Of a stretch of 64,000 bases of DNA, positions 1-12,305 are shown one piece after another (positions within the stretch are counted from its first letter, which is position 1; the number at the start of each line of letters is the position of its first letter). Below the pieces are notes generated by a model. That model was not told where the DNA came from. It saw only the letters and a program-made list of their open reading frames with translations, and did no database searches. The stretch is taken from the NCBI RefSeq assembly GCF_000738175.1, contig NZ_JFCH01000059.1, positions 1 through 64,000 on the forward strand, given 5' to 3'. Position numbers and translations under genes: made by a program. This DNA is from Corynebacterium jeikeium (GTDB taxonomy: Bacteria; Actinomycetota; Actinomycetes; Mycobacteriales; Mycobacteriaceae).

Positions 1-137
1 AGGGCAGACCCAAAGGCTCGGCTGCACCGAAGCGGCTTACAGAAGAAGACAAGCTGCGCCGTCAGATCGCACGGTTGGAAGCGGAAAACGCGTACTTAAA
101 AAAATTGCGGGACTTGAGGAACCAGGGACACGCCTGA
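1..137 (+). CDS. IS3-family OrfA, 3' end only
   Basis: A frame open from position 3 to a TGA at 135-137 encodes the end of an OrfA-type protein with a leucine-zipper-like heptad (LRRQIARLEAENAYLKKLR), the region that mediates OrfA/OrfAB multimerisation. A run of seven A (98-104) forms the slippery heptamer A-AAA-AAA in this frame. A -1 slip there enters the OrfB frame with no stop before OrfB, so the active transposase is probably an OrfAB fusion. The 5' part, including the helix-turn-helix, is outside the window. Confidence 0.8.
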   Translation, partial: GRPKGSAAPKRLTEEDKLRRQIARLEAENAYLKKLRDLRNQGHA

Positions 138-175
138 AAGTCCAGGCGATTGTCATCCTCAAGTCGCACCACCGC

Positions 176-997
176 TTGGAGTACCTCCTAGAGGCCGCTG
201 GTATCCCACGGTCGACGTTCTTTTACCACCAGAAACGACTCAACGAACCGGATAAGTACGCAGTGCTCAAAGACGCGATCCGGGAGTGCTTCGAACGTAA
301 CAAGCATCGCTATGGCTACCGGCGGGTGCTGCTGGACCTGCGTAACCAGGGCTGGGTGGTCAACCACAAACTCGTCTACAAACTCATGTGCCAGATGGGT
401 CTTCGAGCCAAGATTCGCCAACGCAGGCCCTATGTTTCCTACAGCGGGGCGATCAGCCACATCGCTGACAACACACTCGACCGCAAGTTCACTCCGGATC
501 AGCCAAATACCGTTTTTGTCAGCGACGTCACCGAGTTCAGGGTTGCAGGCCGCAAGGTGTATTTGTCACCGGTGATGGACTTGTTCGACCGCTCCATCGT
601 CGCTCACAGCGTGGCTACATCGCCGTCGACAGCGTTGACCACCGATTCTTTGTCCAAGGCGATCGCGGCGTGTGCGCCTGAACCCGGGTGGATGATGCAC
701 ACAGATCAAGGTTTCCAGTACCAGCATGCCTCCTGGCGTGACCTGATCGGCGACAACGGTGGTGTGCAGTCGATGTCGCGTAAAGCCAACTGCTACGACA
801 ACGCGGTCATGGAAAACTTCTTTGGACACTTGAAGACAGAGATGTACCACGGTGAAGTCTTCGACACGGTCGCAGAGTTCAATCAAGCGATCGACGAGTA
901 CATCAGGTGGTACAACACCGAACGCATCCAACAACGACTAAAGGGCCTGACCCCGATGCAATATCGGAATCAGACCCTTGAACCCCTCACCGCCTAG
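176..997 (+). CDS. IS3-family transposase OrfB (DDE integrase core)
   Basis: This is the catalytic part of an IS3-family transposase. An N-terminal HTH_21-like region (HRYGYRRV near residue 44) precedes an rve integrase core. The acidic triad is visible: D117 (FVSDVTEF), D177 (HTDQG) and E213 (MENFFGHLK), with K220 seven residues after the Glu and 35 residues between the second Asp and the Glu, as in the family. The annotated ATG may not be used on its own, because the reading frame is open upstream to the A7 slippery site in OrfA. The frame looks intact, so the copy could be active if its left end is. Confidence 0.9.
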   Translation: MEYLLEAAGIPRSTFFYHQKRLNEPDKYAVLKDAIRECFERNKHRYGYRRVLLDLRNQGWVVNHKLVYKLMCQMGLRAKIRQRRPYVSYSGAISHIADNTLDRKFTPDQPNTVFVSDVTEFRVAGRKVYLSPVMDLFDRSIVAHSVATSPSTALTTDSLSKAIAACAPEPGWMMHTDQGFQYQHASWRDLIGDNGGVQSMSRKANCYDNAVMENFFGHLKTEMYHGEVFDTVAEFNQAIDEYIRWYNTERIQQRLKGLTPMQYRNQTLEPLTA

Positions 998-1031
998 AAT
1001 TAAACCAGTCCAACTTTCGGGGGCTAGTTCA

Positions 1032-1217
1032 AAAGACGAGGTGGCGGGCGTTTGTGCTATTTCGTGCTAGTCTTGATGCCGGTTAAAACCTAAAAGCCAA
1101 TCGAATAGTTCAAGAAAATTCCACGTCGGTGGCGTCGGCACCGAAGACCAGACGAACAGGCAACCGCCGTGGAGTGCAACGCAAGGTAACGCAGAAAGGC
1201 GATTGCGAAACTCCATT
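1032..1217 (+). promoter_or_regulatory. pnp upstream region
   Basis: This is the gap between the insertion sequence and pnp. A possible -10 (TAGTCT, 1068-1073) has no convincing -35. The leader contains a small hairpin (TCGGTG/CACCGA, about 1125-1143) and GAAAGG at 1194-1199. That GAAAGG is too close to a TTG at 1203 and rather far from the ATG at 1218. In relatives rpsO usually lies upstream of pnp, so the insertion sequence may have separated the two genes. Confidence 0.4.
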
Positions 1218-3512
1218 ATGAGTACGAAGAAGCAGAACATCCAAGCAGAGCTCGTTGACCCGGATGCCGGTGTGTGGGAAGTAGAGGCCACCATTGATAA
1301 CGGCGACTTCGGCACCCGCAGCATCCGCTTTGAAACCGGGCTGCTGGCCCGCCAGGCCGATGGGGCAGTGACGGCCTACCTGGACGAGGACACGATGCTG
1401 CTGTCCACCACCGCCGCCTCCCGCCAGCCGCGCGAGGGCATCGACTTCTTCCCGCTGACCGTGGACGTGGAAGAGCGCATGTACTCCGTCGGCCGCATCC
1501 CGGGCAGCTTCTTCCGCCGCGAAGGTCGTCCGGGCACGGATGCGATTCTGGCCGCCCGCCTGATCGATCGCCCGCTGCGCCCCACCTTCGTGCGCGGTCT
1601 GCGTAACGAGGTGCAGGTCATCGTGACCGTGCTGTCGATGGATCCGAAGGACCGCTACGACGTGCTGGCCATCAACGGCGCTTCCGCCTCCACCCAGCTG
1701 TCCGGCCTGCCGGTTTCCGGTCCGGTGGGTGGCGTGCGCATGGCGCTCGTCGTGGATTCCGACCACCCGGAGGGCCAGTGGGTTGCTTTCCCGACGCGCG
1801 AGCAGGAAGAAAAGGCCATTTTCGAGCTGGTCGTGGCCGGTCGCGTGACCGAGCCGGTGAAGCCCGCTCGCGGCCGTGGTCGCGGTCGTGGGAAGGGCGC
1901 GGGCAGCGGCGAGCCGAACGTTGCCGTCATGATGGTCGAGGCCGGCGCTACCGACACCGTCGTCGAGCGCATTGCCGAGGGTGCACCGGCGCCGACCGAA
2001 GAGGTTGTGGCGCAGGGTATCGAGGCCGCTAAGCCGTTTATCGCCACGCTCTGTGAGGCGCAGGACGCTCTGGCCAAGGCTGTGGACGCCGAGACGCGCG
2101 AATTCGAGCTGTTCCCGCCCTACGGCGAGGACGTTTTCGCCTCTGTCCAGGCGGAAGCACAGGATGCGCTGGAAGACATCATGGCCATCGCCGACAAGCA
2201 GGAGCGCGACGAGGCACTGGCCGCGAACATGCAGGCCAGCGTTGACGACCTGCTGCCGGAGTTCCCAGAGCGCGAGGCGGAGATCCGCGCGGCCCACAAC
2301 GAGGTCACCAAGACCGTGGTGCGTCGCCGCATCCTGGAGGATGGCTTCCGCATCGATGGCCGCGACAGCACCACGATCCGCGACCTGGGCATCGTCGTCC
2401 AGCTGCTGCCGCGTGCACACGGCTCGGCCCTGTTCGAGCGCGGCGAGACCCAGATCCTGGGCGTGACCACGCTGGACATGCTGAAGATGGAACAGCAGAT
2501 CGACTCTCTGGGGCCGGAGACCACGAAGCGTTACATCCACCACTACAACTTCCCGCCGTACTCCACCGGCGAGACCGGTCGCGTGGGCTCCCCGAAGCGC
2601 CGCGAGATCGGCCACGGTGCACTGGCGGAGCGCGCATTGACGCCCGTGATCCCCAGCCGCGATGACTTCCCGTACACCATCCGCCAGGTCTCGGAGGCTC
2701 TGGGCTCCAACGGCTCGACCTCCATGGGCTCCGTGTGCGCTTCGACCTTGAGCCTGTACAACGCCGGCGTGCCACTGAAGGCGCCGGTGGCGGGCATTGC
2801 AATGGGTCTGGTGACCGGCAAGGTTGGCAAGGCCGGCAAGGACAAGTACGTCACCCTGACCGACATCCTGGGCGCCGAGGATGCCTTCGGCGACATGGAC
2901 TTCAAGGTCGCGGGTACTCCCGACTTCGTGACGGCTCTGCAGCTGGATACCAAGCTCGACGGTATTCCGTCCGACGTGCTGGCCGAGGCTCTGCAGCAGG
3001 CGCGCACCGCGCGCCTGGAGATCCTGCAGCTGATGGGCGAGGCCATTGACTCTCCGGATGACATGAGCGACCTGGCTCCGCAGATCACCAGCATCAACAT
3101 TCCGCAGAACAAGATCGGTGAGGTCATCGGCCCGAAGGGTAAGACCATCAACCAGATCACGGAGGAGACCGGCGCGAACATCACCATCGAGGACGATGGC
3201 ACGGTGTTCATCTCCGCCGTCGGCGGCGAGGCCGCGCGCGAGGCGGAGGAGAAGATCAACGCCATCGCGAACCCGCAGCAGCCGAAGGTGGGCGACCGCT
3301 TCCTGGGCACAGTAGTGAAGACCACCGCTTTCGGTGCATTCGTCTCCCTGCTGCCGGGGCGCGACGGCCTGATCCACATCTCCAACCTGGGTGGCGACCG
3401 CCGCATCGAGCGCGTTGAGGACGAGGTCTCGGTGGGTGACAAGCTCGAGGTGGAGATCGCGGACATCGATAACCGCGGCAAGATCTCCTTGGTCCTGGTC
3501 GAAGAGAACTAG
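1218..3512 (+). CDS. pnp: polyribonucleotide nucleotidyltransferase (PNPase)
   Basis: PNPase performs phosphorolytic 3'-5' decay of RNA and also works in reverse as an RNA polymerase (764 aa; often called gpsI in corynebacteria). Order of domains: RNase PH domain 1, an all-alpha linker, RNase PH domain 2 ([38 protein letters not shown]), a KH domain ([16 protein letters not shown]) and a C-terminal S1 domain ([18 protein letters not shown]). The linker after domain 1 carries an unusual [11 protein letters not shown] run (residues about 217-226). I chose ATG 1218 because the homologous part begins soon after; a TTG at 1203 is the alternative. dapB follows 28 nt downstream on the same strand. 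Confidence 0.96.
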   Translation: MSTKKQNIQAELVDPDAGVWEVEATIDNGDFGTRSIRFETGLLARQADGAVTAYLDEDTMLLSTTAASRQPREGIDFFPLTVDVEERMYSVGRIPGSFFRREGRPGTDAILAARLIDRPLRPTFVRGLRNEVQVIVTVLSMDPKDRYDVLAINGASASTQLSGLPVSGPVGGVRMALVVDSDHPEGQWVAFPTREQEEKAIFELVVAGRVTEPVKPARGRGRGRGKGAGSGEPNVAVMMVEAGATDTVVERIAEGAPAPTEEVVAQGIEAAKPFIATLCEAQDALAKAVDAETREFELFPPYGEDVFASVQAEAQDALEDIMAIADKQERDEALAANMQASVDDLLPEFPEREAEIRAAHNEVTKTVVRRRILEDGFRIDGRDSTTIRDLGIVVQLLPRAHGSALFERGETQILGVTTLDMLKMEQQIDSLGPETTKRYIHHYNFPPYSTGETGRVGSPKRREIGHGALAERALTPVIPSRDDFPYTIRQVSEALGSNGSTSMGSVCASTLSLYNAGVPLKAPVAGIAMGLVTGKVGKAGKDKYVTLTDILGAEDAFGDMDFKVAGTPDFVTALQLDTKLDGIPSDVLAEALQQARTARLEILQLMGEAIDSPDDMSDLAPQITSINIPQNKIGEVIGPKGKTINQITEETGANITIEDDGTVFISAVGGEAAREAEEKINAIANPQQPKVGDRFLGTVVKTTAFGAFVSLLPGRDGLIHISNLGGDRRIERVEDEVSVGDKLEVEIADIDNRGKISLVLVEEN

Positions 3513-3537
3513 CCGCTAGCTATTAAGGAGCGATTGA

Positions 3538-4314
<777 letters not shown>

Positions 4315-4317
4315 TTC

Positions 4318-5070
4318 ATGGCTACTGTTGCACCCCTACAGATCGACCTCGTGGGTCACACCGCCTTTGACTCAGCGCCAGACCTGAACTGGCAAACTGA
4401 CGTGGATGATAGTGCCGCTTTGGTCGAGTTCGCAGGCAGGGCTTGCTACGAAACGTGGGACAAGCCCAACCCGCACACTGCGACGAATGCGGCGTACGTC
4501 CGCCACATCATGGACGTCGGCCACACCACGCTGCTCGAGCACGCCAGTGCCTCGATGTACCTGCGCGGAGTTTCTCGCTCGTGCGGTCACGAGATCATGC
4601 GCCACCGGCATTTTAGCTTCAGCCAGCTTTCGCAGCGCTACGTACCTGCCGACGAGGCGCGGGTCGTAGTGCCCGAAGCGGTAGCCGGCAATGAGGACTT
4701 GAAGAAGCTATTCTTGCAGGCAGCGGATGTGGCATACGACGCCTACCGGGAGATCCTGGATGGGCTGGGCGAGGACTTCGCCGAGGAGCCAAACGCCGTG
4801 TTGCGCACGAAGCAGGCACGGCAGGCGGCCCGAGCGGTGTTGCCGAACTGCATCGAAACCCGTTTCGTCATGAGCGGCAACTTCCGCAGCTGGCGGCATT
4901 TTATCGCCATGCGTGCCGCCGAGCATGCGGATCCGGAGATCCGCCGGATCGCTGTCGCGTGCTTGCGTAAACTGCAGGAAGTAGCGCCGAACGTGTTCGA
5001 GGACTTCTCGATCACGCAGTTGCACGACGGCGGGGAGATGGCGACGAGCCCGTACGTCGGTGAATCTTAA
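4318..5070 (+). CDS. thyX: flavin-dependent thymidylate synthase
   Basis: ThyX converts dUMP to dTMP using FAD, NADPH and methylene-tetrahydrofolate, without the dihydrofolate product of ThyA (250 aa). The diagnostic ThyX motif RHRxxSxxxxSxR is present as [13 protein letters not shown] at residues 95-107. [20 protein letters not shown] further on is the usual C-terminal substrate-binding helix. The gene starts 3 nt after dapB and is probably translated from the same mRNA; AAGG sits about 8 nt before the ATG. Nothing unusual is seen. Confidence 0.97.
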   Translation: MATVAPLQIDLVGHTAFDSAPDLNWQTDVDDSAALVEFAGRACYETWDKPNPHTATNAAYVRHIMDVGHTTLLEHASASMYLRGVSRSCGHEIMRHRHFSFSQLSQRYVPADEARVVVPEAVAGNEDLKKLFLQAADVAYDAYREILDGLGEDFAEEPNAVLRTKQARQAARAVLPNCIETRFVMSGNFRSWRHFIAMRAAEHADPEIRRIAVACLRKLQEVAPNVFEDFSITQLHDGGEMATSPYVGES

Positions 5071-5148
5071 GGATGGCGGATCTTAGGGGTGTCCATTACA
5101 ACCCGCCGAAATTAACACCCAAATACGTGAGTTTCTCGTGAAGGAAGG

Positions 5149-5162
5149 TAGTCTGGGAAGTC
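5149..5162 (+). promoter_or_regulatory. dapA -10 element, leaderless type
   Basis: TAGTCT at 5149-5154 ends 8 nt before the dapA ATG, so transcription would start at or next to the start codon. A GGAAG lies too close to the ATG (3 nt) to be a useful Shine-Dalgarno. The -35 region is weak. dapA therefore seems to have its own promoter in the 92-nt gap after thyX. Confidence 0.5.
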
Positions 5163-6065
5163 ATGAGTACAGGTAACGCAGCAACAAGGGGATCCGCGCA
5201 CTTCGGAACTATCTCTCTTGCGATGGTGACCCCCTTCAAGAAGGACGGCTCCATCGACTTGGACGCGGGCGTGGCACTTGCTGGCCACTTCGTGGATGAG
5301 GGCTGCGATTCTTTGGTCTTGGCCGGAACTACCGGAGAATCACCCACCACAGGTGCGACCGAGAAGCTTGACCTGCTCAGAGCAGTACGATCCGAGCTCG
5401 GCGACCGCGTAAAGCTGATCGCCGGAAGCGGGTCTTATGACACAGCTGTCACCGTAGAAATGTCTCGCGCATCGCAAGAGGCGGGGGCTGACTCTCTGCT
5501 GGTTGTGACTCCTTACTACTCCCGTCCCAGCCAAGAGGGTATCTACCAGCACTTTAAGACCGTTGCGGACGCAGTGGATATTCCAGTGTGCGTCTACGAC
5601 ATTCCCTCTCGTTCCGTCGTGCCGGTGGAGCCGGAGACCCTGCACCGACTGGCCGATCATCCACAGATCGCCGCCGTCAAGGATGCAAAGGGTGATTTGG
5701 CCGCAGGCATGGAGCTGATTGAGAACACCGACCTGGCTTGGTACTCGGGCGATGACCCGCTGAACCTGCCCTGGTTGGTCGCAGGTGCCACCGGCTTCAT
5801 CTCTGTGATTGGCCACGTAGCAACGCGACAGCTCAAGCAGATGAGGGATGCGTTCGACGCAGGCGACATTGCCACCGCCCGTAGCATCGCAGTGCAACTG
5901 CAGCCGCTACAGAAGGCACAGGCCCGCCTCGGGGGCGTGACATTCGCGAAGGCAGCACTGAAGCTAAAGGGGAAGGACGTGGGTGCACCGCGTCTTCCCA
6001 TTATCGAACCAACAGCCGCTGAGATGGATCAGCTGGCTCAAGACCTGCAGGCAGCAGGGGTATAG
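5163..6065 (+). CDS. dapA: 4-hydroxy-tetrahydrodipicolinate synthase
   Basis: DapA condenses pyruvate with aspartate semialdehyde, the first committed step toward diaminopimelate and lysine (300 aa, TIM barrel). GTTGES (55-60) binds the pyruvate carboxylate. VTPYYSRP (115-122) contains the relay tyrosine, and the Schiff-base lysine is K173 in AAVKDAKGD. The product feeds DapB, encoded just upstream, and DapF about 20 kb away. rnj follows 7 nt after the stop. Confidence 0.97.
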   Translation: MSTGNAATRGSAHFGTISLAMVTPFKKDGSIDLDAGVALAGHFVDEGCDSLVLAGTTGESPTTGATEKLDLLRAVRSELGDRVKLIAGSGSYDTAVTVEMSRASQEAGADSLLVVTPYYSRPSQEGIYQHFKTVADAVDIPVCVYDIPSRSVVPVEPETLHRLADHPQIAAVKDAKGDLAAGMELIENTDLAWYSGDDPLNLPWLVAGATGFISVIGHVATRQLKQMRDAFDAGDIATARSIAVQLQPLQKAQARLGGVTFAKAALKLKGKDVGAPRLPIIEPTAAEMDQLAQDLQAAGV

Positions 6066-6072
6066 GGAAAAT

Positions 6073-8205
6073 ATGACTGAACAACGTTCCCGAGGCCGCA
6101 AGGTTACTCGGAAGGCCGCTCCGCCGAGCGCTGAAGCGGAAGCACAATCGGATAACACCGCTGTCTCCAACGCTGAGGCTGCGACGGTTTTCAACGATGG
6201 TGGCGTCGCTAAGAACAACGCCAACCACAATGCCAACAACAACTCCGACGGCAACGACAACAACGGCTCTGCCGACAAGGGCGGCAACAAGAACAACAAC
6301 GGTGGCGGCAACCGCAACCGTAACCGTCGCTCCCGGGGTCGCGGCCGCGGCAACGGCGGCAATAGCAGCAACAACGGCGGCAACCGGAATAACGGTGGTG
6401 GCAAGGGGCGCGGCCGGGGTCGCGGTGGCGACCGCCGTAAGGGCGCGCTGAAGACCATGCAGGGCGCGGACCTGACGCAGCGCCTGCCGAAGCCGCCAAA
6501 GCAGCCGAAGGGCAGCCTGCGCATCGTCGCGCTGGGCGGTATCTCAGAGATCGGCCGCAACATGACGGTCTTCGAGTACGAAGGCCGCCTGCTGATCATC
6601 GACTGTGGTGTGCTGTTCCCAAGCTCTGGTGAGCCGGGCGTGGATCTGATCCTGCCGGACTTCAGCTACCTGGACGATAAGTGGGACCGCGTGGAAGCGC
6701 TGGTCATCACCCACGGCCACGAGGACCACATCGGTGCCATTCCGTGGCTGCTGAAGCAGCGCGCGGATATTCCGATCATCGCCTCCCGCTTTACCTGCGC
6801 GCTGATCGCTGCGAAGACTCAGGAGCACCGTCAGCGCCCGAAGCTGATCGAGGTGGACGAGAACTCGCACGAAAGCCGCGGTCCGTTCGATCTGCGCTTT
6901 TTCGCCGTGAACCACTCCATCCCGGACTGCCTGGGCATCGCCCTGAAGACCGGGGCTGGCCTGCTGGTGCACACCGGCGATATTAAGCTGGATCAGACCC
7001 CGCTGGACGGCCGCCCGACGGATCTGCCGGCGCTGTCTCGTTTCGGCGACGAGGGCGTGGACCTGTTCCTGTGTGACTCCACCAATGCGACCACCCCGGG
7101 CGTCTCCGGCTCTGAGGCTGATATCGCGCCGACGCTGAAGCGTCTGGTGCGTGGCGCTAAGCAGCGCGTCATCATCGCCTCCTTCGCATCGAACGTCTCC
7201 CGCGTGCAGTCGGCTGTGGACGCCGCCGTGGCGGCCAACCGCAAGGTTGCCTTCAACGGCCGTTCCATGATCCGCAATATGGAGATCGCCGAGCGCATGG
7301 GCTACCTGAACGTCCCGCGCGGCACGATCGTCTCTATGGACGAGGCCTCCAAGATGGCTCCGCACAAGGTCGTGCTGATTACCACCGGTACACAGGGCGA
7401 GCCGATGGCGGCACTGTCGCGCATGGCCCGCCGCGAGCACCGTCAGATCACCGTCCGCGACGGTGACCTGATCATCCTGTCCTCCTCCCTGGTTCCGGGT
7501 AACGAGGAAGCAGTGTTCGGCGTGATCAACATGCTGTCCCAGATAGGCGCGACCGTGATCACGGGCCGTGACGCGAAGGTACACACCTCCGGCCACGGCT
7601 ACTCCGGCGAACTGCTGTTCCTATACAACGCCGCCCGCCCGCGCAACGCGATGCCGGTGCACGGCGAGTGGCGCCACCTGCGCGCCAACAAGGAGCTGGC
7701 GATCAGCACCGGTGTGAACCCGAACAACATTCCGCTGGCGCAGAACGGCGTGGTTGTCGACCTGCACAATGGTCACGCGAAGGTGGTCGGCCAGATCACC
7801 GTCGGTAACCTGTACGTCGACGGCACCCGTATGGGCGACATCGACAGCGGAGTCCTGGAGGACCGCACCGCGATGTCCGAGGGCGGCCTGGTTTCCATCA
7901 CCACCGTCATCGACAACCGCACCGGCCGTCCGCTGGAGGCCCCGAGCGTGCAGGCCAAGGGCTTCTCCGACGACGCCCGCGACATGCTCAAGGAGATCCA
8001 GGAGAAGGTCGACAACGTCATGATCGACCTGGCCGGCGAGGGCGAGAACGATCCCTACCGCATGGCGCAGGCTATCCGCCGCAAGGTGGGCAAGCTGATC
8101 TCCGACAAGTGGAACCGCAAGCCGATGATCGTGCCGACCGTCGTGCCGATGAGCTCCGAGATTGTCGAGGAACTCGAGGAAGAAGAGTCGCGCGAATCCG
8201 TCTAG
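6073..8205 (+). CDS. rnj: ribonuclease J
   Basis: RNase J is a metallo-beta-lactamase/beta-CASP nuclease with 5'-3' exo- and endonuclease activity in mRNA decay and rRNA maturation (710 aa). The zinc motif HGHEDH is at residues 214-219, followed by the beta-CASP region and HTSGHGYSGE. The first ~145 residues are a disordered extension: an Asn/Gly stretch around 48-82 followed by RG-rich runs around 83-123. An in-frame start 90 nt upstream would lie inside dapA, so ATG 6073, preceded by AGGG, is preferred. The position next to dapA is conserved in actinobacteria. Confidence 0.94.
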   Translation: MTEQRSRGRKVTRKAAPPSAEAEAQSDNTAVSNAEAATVFNDGGVAKNNANHNANNNSDGNDNNGSADKGGNKNNNGGGNRNRNRRSRGRGRGNGGNSSNNGGNRNNGGGKGRGRGRGGDRRKGALKTMQGADLTQRLPKPPKQPKGSLRIVALGGISEIGRNMTVFEYEGRLLIIDCGVLFPSSGEPGVDLILPDFSYLDDKWDRVEALVITHGHEDHIGAIPWLLKQRADIPIIASRFTCALIAAKTQEHRQRPKLIEVDENSHESRGPFDLRFFAVNHSIPDCLGIALKTGAGLLVHTGDIKLDQTPLDGRPTDLPALSRFGDEGVDLFLCDSTNATTPGVSGSEADIAPTLKRLVRGAKQRVIIASFASNVSRVQSAVDAAVAANRKVAFNGRSMIRNMEIAERMGYLNVPRGTIVSMDEASKMAPHKVVLITTGTQGEPMAALSRMARREHRQITVRDGDLIILSSSLVPGNEEAVFGVINMLSQIGATVITGRDAKVHTSGHGYSGELLFLYNAARPRNAMPVHGEWRHLRANKELAISTGVNPNNIPLAQNGVVVDLHNGHAKVVGQITVGNLYVDGTRMGDIDSGVLEDRTAMSEGGLVSITTVIDNRTGRPLEAPSVQAKGFSDDARDMLKEIQEKVDNVMIDLAGEGENDPYRMAQAIRRKVGKLISDKWNRKPMIVPTVVPMSSEIVEELEEEESRESV

Positions 8206-8218
8206 CCTAAGGTTTCGC

Positions 8219-8232
8219 TACGCTGGGGTGGC
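8219..8232 (+). promoter_or_regulatory. -10 element of the 8233 gene, leaderless type
   Basis: TACGCT at 8219-8224 ends 8 nt before the ATG at 8233, and there is no purine-rich ribosome-binding site at useful spacing. This suggests a leaderless transcript starting right after rnj. Confidence 0.45.
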
Positions 8233-8877
8233 ATGGAACACAACATGCACACCTCCCAAGCGGAACGCGAAGCCCTGGCGAACCTTCTACAGCAGTCCAG
8301 TCCTGACGCACCTACGTTGTGCGCGGGCTGGACTGCTCGCGATTTGGTGGTCCACCTCGTTATCCGCGAGTACCGTCCGGATGCCGCCGCTGGCATGTTC
8401 TTCAAGGGGCTGGCTAACCGCCTGGATTCCGTCAGCCACGACTACGAGTCCAAGCCGTATGCTGAGCTGGTGGAGATGTACCGCAACGGTCCGCCGACGT
8501 GGAATCCGTTGCGCCTGGCGGACAAATACGCCAATCTAGCCGAGAACTTCGTTCACCACGAGGATCTGCGCCGTGGAGGAGGGGAGTACGTTCCCCGCGA
8601 CCTTCCGCAGTCCGCCCGAGATGATCTGTGGAAGGCGGTGGGGAAGATGGCGAAGTTCTTCCTGCGCTCCTCGACCATTCACGTGGTTCTGGAGCGTACC
8701 GACGCCTCTGCGCCGACGGTGGTTCGTGCGGGCGCCGACAGCACCGACGAGGTACGGGTAAGCGGTGGAGCCGGGGAGCTGTTGCTGTGGCTGTATGGCC
8801 GCGACGGTGCCGTGGACGTTGTTCTGAACCCTGCGGATGAGGACACGACCGCGCGCATTAAGCGACACGTCTTCTAA
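8233..8877 (+). CDS. DinB/maleylpyruvate isomerase-like protein (TIGR03085 type)
   Basis: This 214-aa protein resembles the actinobacterial TIGR03085 / mycothiol-dependent maleylpyruvate isomerase-like family, a DinB-type four-helix bundle. LCAGWTARDLVVHLVIRE (residues 30-47) is the typical N-terminal signature, with His42 a likely metal ligand. ENFVHHEDLRR (around 102-112) supplies further histidines. Members are thought to bind a metal and perhaps use mycothiol, but the substrate is unknown. It sits alone between rnj and ftsK. A second ATG 15 nt downstream is possible, but the -10 spacing favours 8233. Confidence 0.75.
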   Translation: MEHNMHTSQAEREALANLLQQSSPDAPTLCAGWTARDLVVHLVIREYRPDAAAGMFFKGLANRLDSVSHDYESKPYAELVEMYRNGPPTWNPLRLADKYANLAENFVHHEDLRRGGGEYVPRDLPQSARDDLWKAVGKMAKFFLRSSTIHVVLERTDASAPTVVRAGADSTDEVRVSGGAGELLLWLYGRDGAVDVVLNPADEDTTARIKRHVF

Positions 8878-8931
8878 ATATTCTTCCGCCGAATCTGAGC
8901 ATTTTTTTAGAACAAAACGCGTGTTGCTCAT

Positions 8932-8967
8932 GTGACTACTGTGATCGGTGCGACTAGAGTGGTGGCC
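8932..8967 (+). promoter_or_regulatory. ftsK promoter, leaderless type
   Basis: GTGACT (8932-8937) and TAGAGT (8955-8960) are separated by 17 nt, a good SigA-type arrangement. The -10 ends 7 nt before ATG 8968, so the ftsK mRNA is probably leaderless. Because the promoter covers the GTG at 8932, that longer start is unlikely. Confidence 0.6.
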
Positions 8968-12081
<3,114 letters not shown>

Positions 12082-12112
12082 CCCCTATGGCGCAGCCGGC
12101 CTCTGGCGGGTG

Positions 12113-12118
12113 TAGAGT
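12113..12118 (+). promoter_or_regulatory. -10 element of the terC leader
   Basis: TAGAGT, preceded by TG as an extended -10, places the transcription start near 12125, just before the conserved riboswitch core. The -35 is weak. Confidence 0.5.
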
Positions 12119-12124
12119 AGTCGG

Positions 12125-12305
12125 CAGTTGGAGGGGAGTACCCTAACGCCAAGCTTGCTTGGTGCCCTCGACATTGATCGTCAGCACGGCAGGTTGCGGT
12201 GAAGCCGCGAACCTCCCGGTCATGTCGGCCCGCAACTTTCATGGAACGGGCGGGGGAGACCTCCGGTCTATTTAGTGATGAGTTTTTATCGACCGGAGGT
12301 TTTCC
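12125..12305 (+). promoter_or_regulatory. yybP-ykoY (Mn2+) riboswitch leader of terC
   Basis: The 180-nt leader contains the yybP-ykoY hallmarks GGGGAGTA (12133-12140) and CGTCA (12179-12183), between complementary ends GGAGG (12130-12134) and CCTCC (12260-12264) that can form P1. Downstream, ACCTCCGGTC (12259-12268) is perfectly complementary to GACCGGAGGT (12291-12300), which holds the Shine-Dalgarno of the ATG at 12306. The P1 3' strand and the anti-SD strand overlap, so ligand-stabilised P1 should free the ribosome-binding site. The family senses Mn2+ and commonly controls TerC/MntP-type exporters. Confidence 0.8.

Larger units (their letters stand above)
1..1031 (+). mobile_element. IS3-family insertion sequence, right part
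   Basis: The first kilobase is the right part of an IS3-family element; its left end lies outside the window. It contains the end of OrfA, a complete OrfB and a right terminus. After the OrfB stop, the non-coding tail ends near 1031 in a TTCA that gives the terminal CA usual for IS3 elements, inside a segment reading ccaactttcgggggctagtt. Without the left end, the inverted repeat and the target duplication cannot be confirmed, so the exact boundary is an estimate. The element lies just upstream of the pnp leader. Confidence 0.85.

Noticed and set aside
1110..3377. Long open frame (755 codons) antisense to pnp
   Set aside because: It mirrors the high-GC codon pattern of pnp, encodes His/Gln/Arg-rich sequence like no known family, and has no start signal.
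6544..7596. 350-codon frame antisense to rnj
   Set aside because: The protein is low in recognisable motifs and lies fully within the beta-lactamase/beta-CASP coding region of rnj.
8932..8967. GTG start 36 nt upstream for ftsK
   Set aside because: It would lie in the -35/-10 region of the presumed promoter. ATG 8968 is 7 nt after the -10.
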